DNA of 64,000 nt. It comes from Saprospiraceae bacterium. Lineage in GTDB: Bacteria > Bacteroidota > Bacteroidia > Chitinophagales > Saprospiraceae. Made by a program: the position numbers and the translations under genes. Under the pieces are notes generated by a model. It did not search any database. It worked only from the letters and a program-made list of their open reading frames with translations, and was not told the DNA's origin. Of the stretch, positions 63,090 through 64,000 are shown in pieces. The stretch covers positions 1 through 64,000 of the forward strand of contig JARGNR010000013.1 of NCBI GenBank assembly GCA_029212405.1, given 5' to 3'. The stretch's first letter is position 1. The number at the start of each line of letters is the position of its first letter.

Positions 63090-63890
63090 TTAATCCAAAG
63101 CTATTTTTAATAAACGATCTATACTTATAAATCCAGCATTCGTGATGGACTTGTAGGAGCCAATATTCTCTTTTTCACACGAACAAATAGGTGTTCTTCC
63201 AGATTCAATGGCAATCATTTTGGCTTTGTATAGTAAGTAAGATCCATATCCTTGTTTGCGGAATGAAGGAGCGACCAACATGCCAATATCAGAAACGGAG
63301 CTATTGGTCATGCTCTTTCTCACTTCACATGCACCAATCATCTCTTCTTTGTTTTTAAAATAATAGACTTCCCCTTTATGGACATGATTCCTAAGATATC
63401 CATTCAGCCATTCTATCGGGGCACCAATACTGGCATGATAAAAATCTACCACCATATTTAGTTCATCCATCTCAGCCTGATGAAGCCTCCCTGCTTTTTC
63501 GGTCATATTCACCTTCATCGTATTTCTAAACAAATAGGTATGAGGTGAAGTCGTTCGGGAATCATCCAATGCCAAGGATAAAAAAGTAGGATTATTGGTA
63601 CCTACAATTGCAGTGTGTATGGCATACTTAGCAATGAATTCATTGAAGATTGTTGCTCCATAGGATACGGCAGAGGGCGTGAGGTAGAACTGGATCAATT
63701 GATGGCTGGCATCCAGACAAGCATAGCCAACTAAAGCACCCTCCGTCTTAATACCATAATAAGTAGCTTGATCCCTAAATGATTCCCACATTCCATCTTG
63801 AGCGCTGGTGAGCGATGCCATCCATCCGTTTTTGAGGACTTGGATTTCTTGAGAAGAAGGATTGAGGTCGAAACGAATCGTAGGGGTCAT
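63090..63890 (-). CDS. GNAT acetyltransferase, 266 aa
   Basis: A 266-residue protein whose C-terminal half is a GNAT: VYYFKNKEEMIGACEVRKSM, then DIGMLVAPSFRKQGYGSYLL (acetyl-CoA loop RKQGYG) and ICSCEKENIGSYKSITNAGF. The N-terminal half (FDLNPSSQEIQVLKNGWMAS) is a second alpha/beta domain resembling a degenerate GNAT, a common tandem arrangement. The acceptor is unknown. A TAATTTTGC promoter element with a TTG upstream at 63946 is present. Confidence 0.75.
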   Translation of the reverse strand: MTPTIRFDLNPSSQEIQVLKNGWMASLTSAQDGMWESFRDQATYYGIKTEGALVGYACLDASHQLIQFYLTPSAVSYGATIFNEFIAKYAIHTAIVGTNNPTFLSLALDDSRTTSPHTYLFRNTMKVNMTEKAGRLHQAEMDELNMVVDFYHASIGAPIEWLNGYLRNHVHKGEVYYFKNKEEMIGACEVRKSMTNSSVSDIGMLVAPSFRKQGYGSYLLYKAKMIAIESGRTPICSCEKENIGSYKSITNAGFISIDRLLKIALD

Positions 63891-63915
63891 AATATCAGTT
63901 AAGTTAGTTTAGACC

Positions 63916-63948
63916 GCAAAATTAACCCGTACGAACTATTCGATGCAA
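63916..63948 (-). promoter_or_regulatory. promoter of the terminal GNAT gene
   Basis: On the minus strand, a TTG at 63946-63948 precedes TAATTTTGC (63916-63924), with 21 bases between them: the typical -33 and TAnnTTTG pair. Transcription would start near 63909, about 20 bases before the ATG at 63890. Confidence 0.5.
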
Positions 63949-63971
63949 TTGTATTGATAAATCATCTTAAA

Positions 63972-64000
63972 ATGAAGACCAATACTCAAATAAATTGGAT
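63972..64000 (+). CDS. possible start of a plus-strand gene
   Basis: An ATG at 63972 begins MKTNTQINW and continues to the window edge. It is too short to judge, and only the clean frame and position divergent from the GNAT gene support it. Confidence 0.25.

Overview
The window looks like chromosomal DNA of a free-living, low-GC Bacteroidota, perhaps from the Saprospiria, Cytophagia or Flavobacteriia. Evidence for this: a TonB-dependent receptor with matching TonB-C proteins, many small lipoproteins, a secreted protein with a type IX secretion (T9SS) style C-terminal domain, start codons without clear Shine-Dalgarno sites, and TAnnTTTG-type promoter elements. No phage, IS element, CRISPR array, rRNA or conjugation gene was seen. 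The rank below phylum is inference. Layout. 1-16 kb holds mostly envelope and secreted proteins: lipoproteins, TonB receptor, TPR proteins, an ASST-like sulfotransferase, an S15 peptidase, a membrane-anchored winged-helix regulator, a clan GH-A glycosidase and a Bor-like lipoprotein. 16.4-20.4 kb holds the most striking unit: a beta-propeller/Y_Y_Y sensor with a transmembrane segment and a GAF domain, split by an apparent frameshift, overlapping by ATGA a GluR0-like ionotropic receptor with a potassium-channel filter. 20.5-30.5 kb holds metabolic genes: an aminotransferase, a TetR/hydrolase divergent pair with a visible operator, a beta-lactamase-fold hydrolase, a glycosyltransferase, a GNAT whose natural start seems not to be AUG, an adenylate kinase, and a tight phospholipid operon (CDP-alcohol phosphatidyltransferase, CdsA-like, PlsC-like). 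30.9-49.6 kb is an accessory stretch of hypothetical proteins. It includes a degenerate GyrB-like protein without its ATP site, a ferredoxin-class III cyclase fusion, three tandem tRNA-like genes with the same elbow but odd anticodon loops, an SDR with a zinc ribbon and no catalytic Tyr, and two tandem paralogous 2OG-Fe(II) oxygenases. 49.7-59.6 kb groups lipid hydrolases: a class 3 lipase, an alkaline-ceramidase-like membrane protein, a metallophosphoesterase and a zinc phospholipase C behind a beta-trefoil. The soluble ones have no signal peptide. Within this stretch, 52.45-52.62 kb is a complete transcription attenuator (promoter, 24-codon leader peptide, alternative hairpins, terminator) upstream of an ATP-grasp protein. 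59.9-64 kb holds a SOUL heme protein, an HExxH protein, a GH16 lipoprotein and a GNAT. Nearly all genes lie on the minus strand. The best candidates for an undescribed system are the sensor/ligand-gated K+ channel pair, the tRNA-like triplet, the orphan attenuator and the twin oxygenases. All functions are read from sequence alone.
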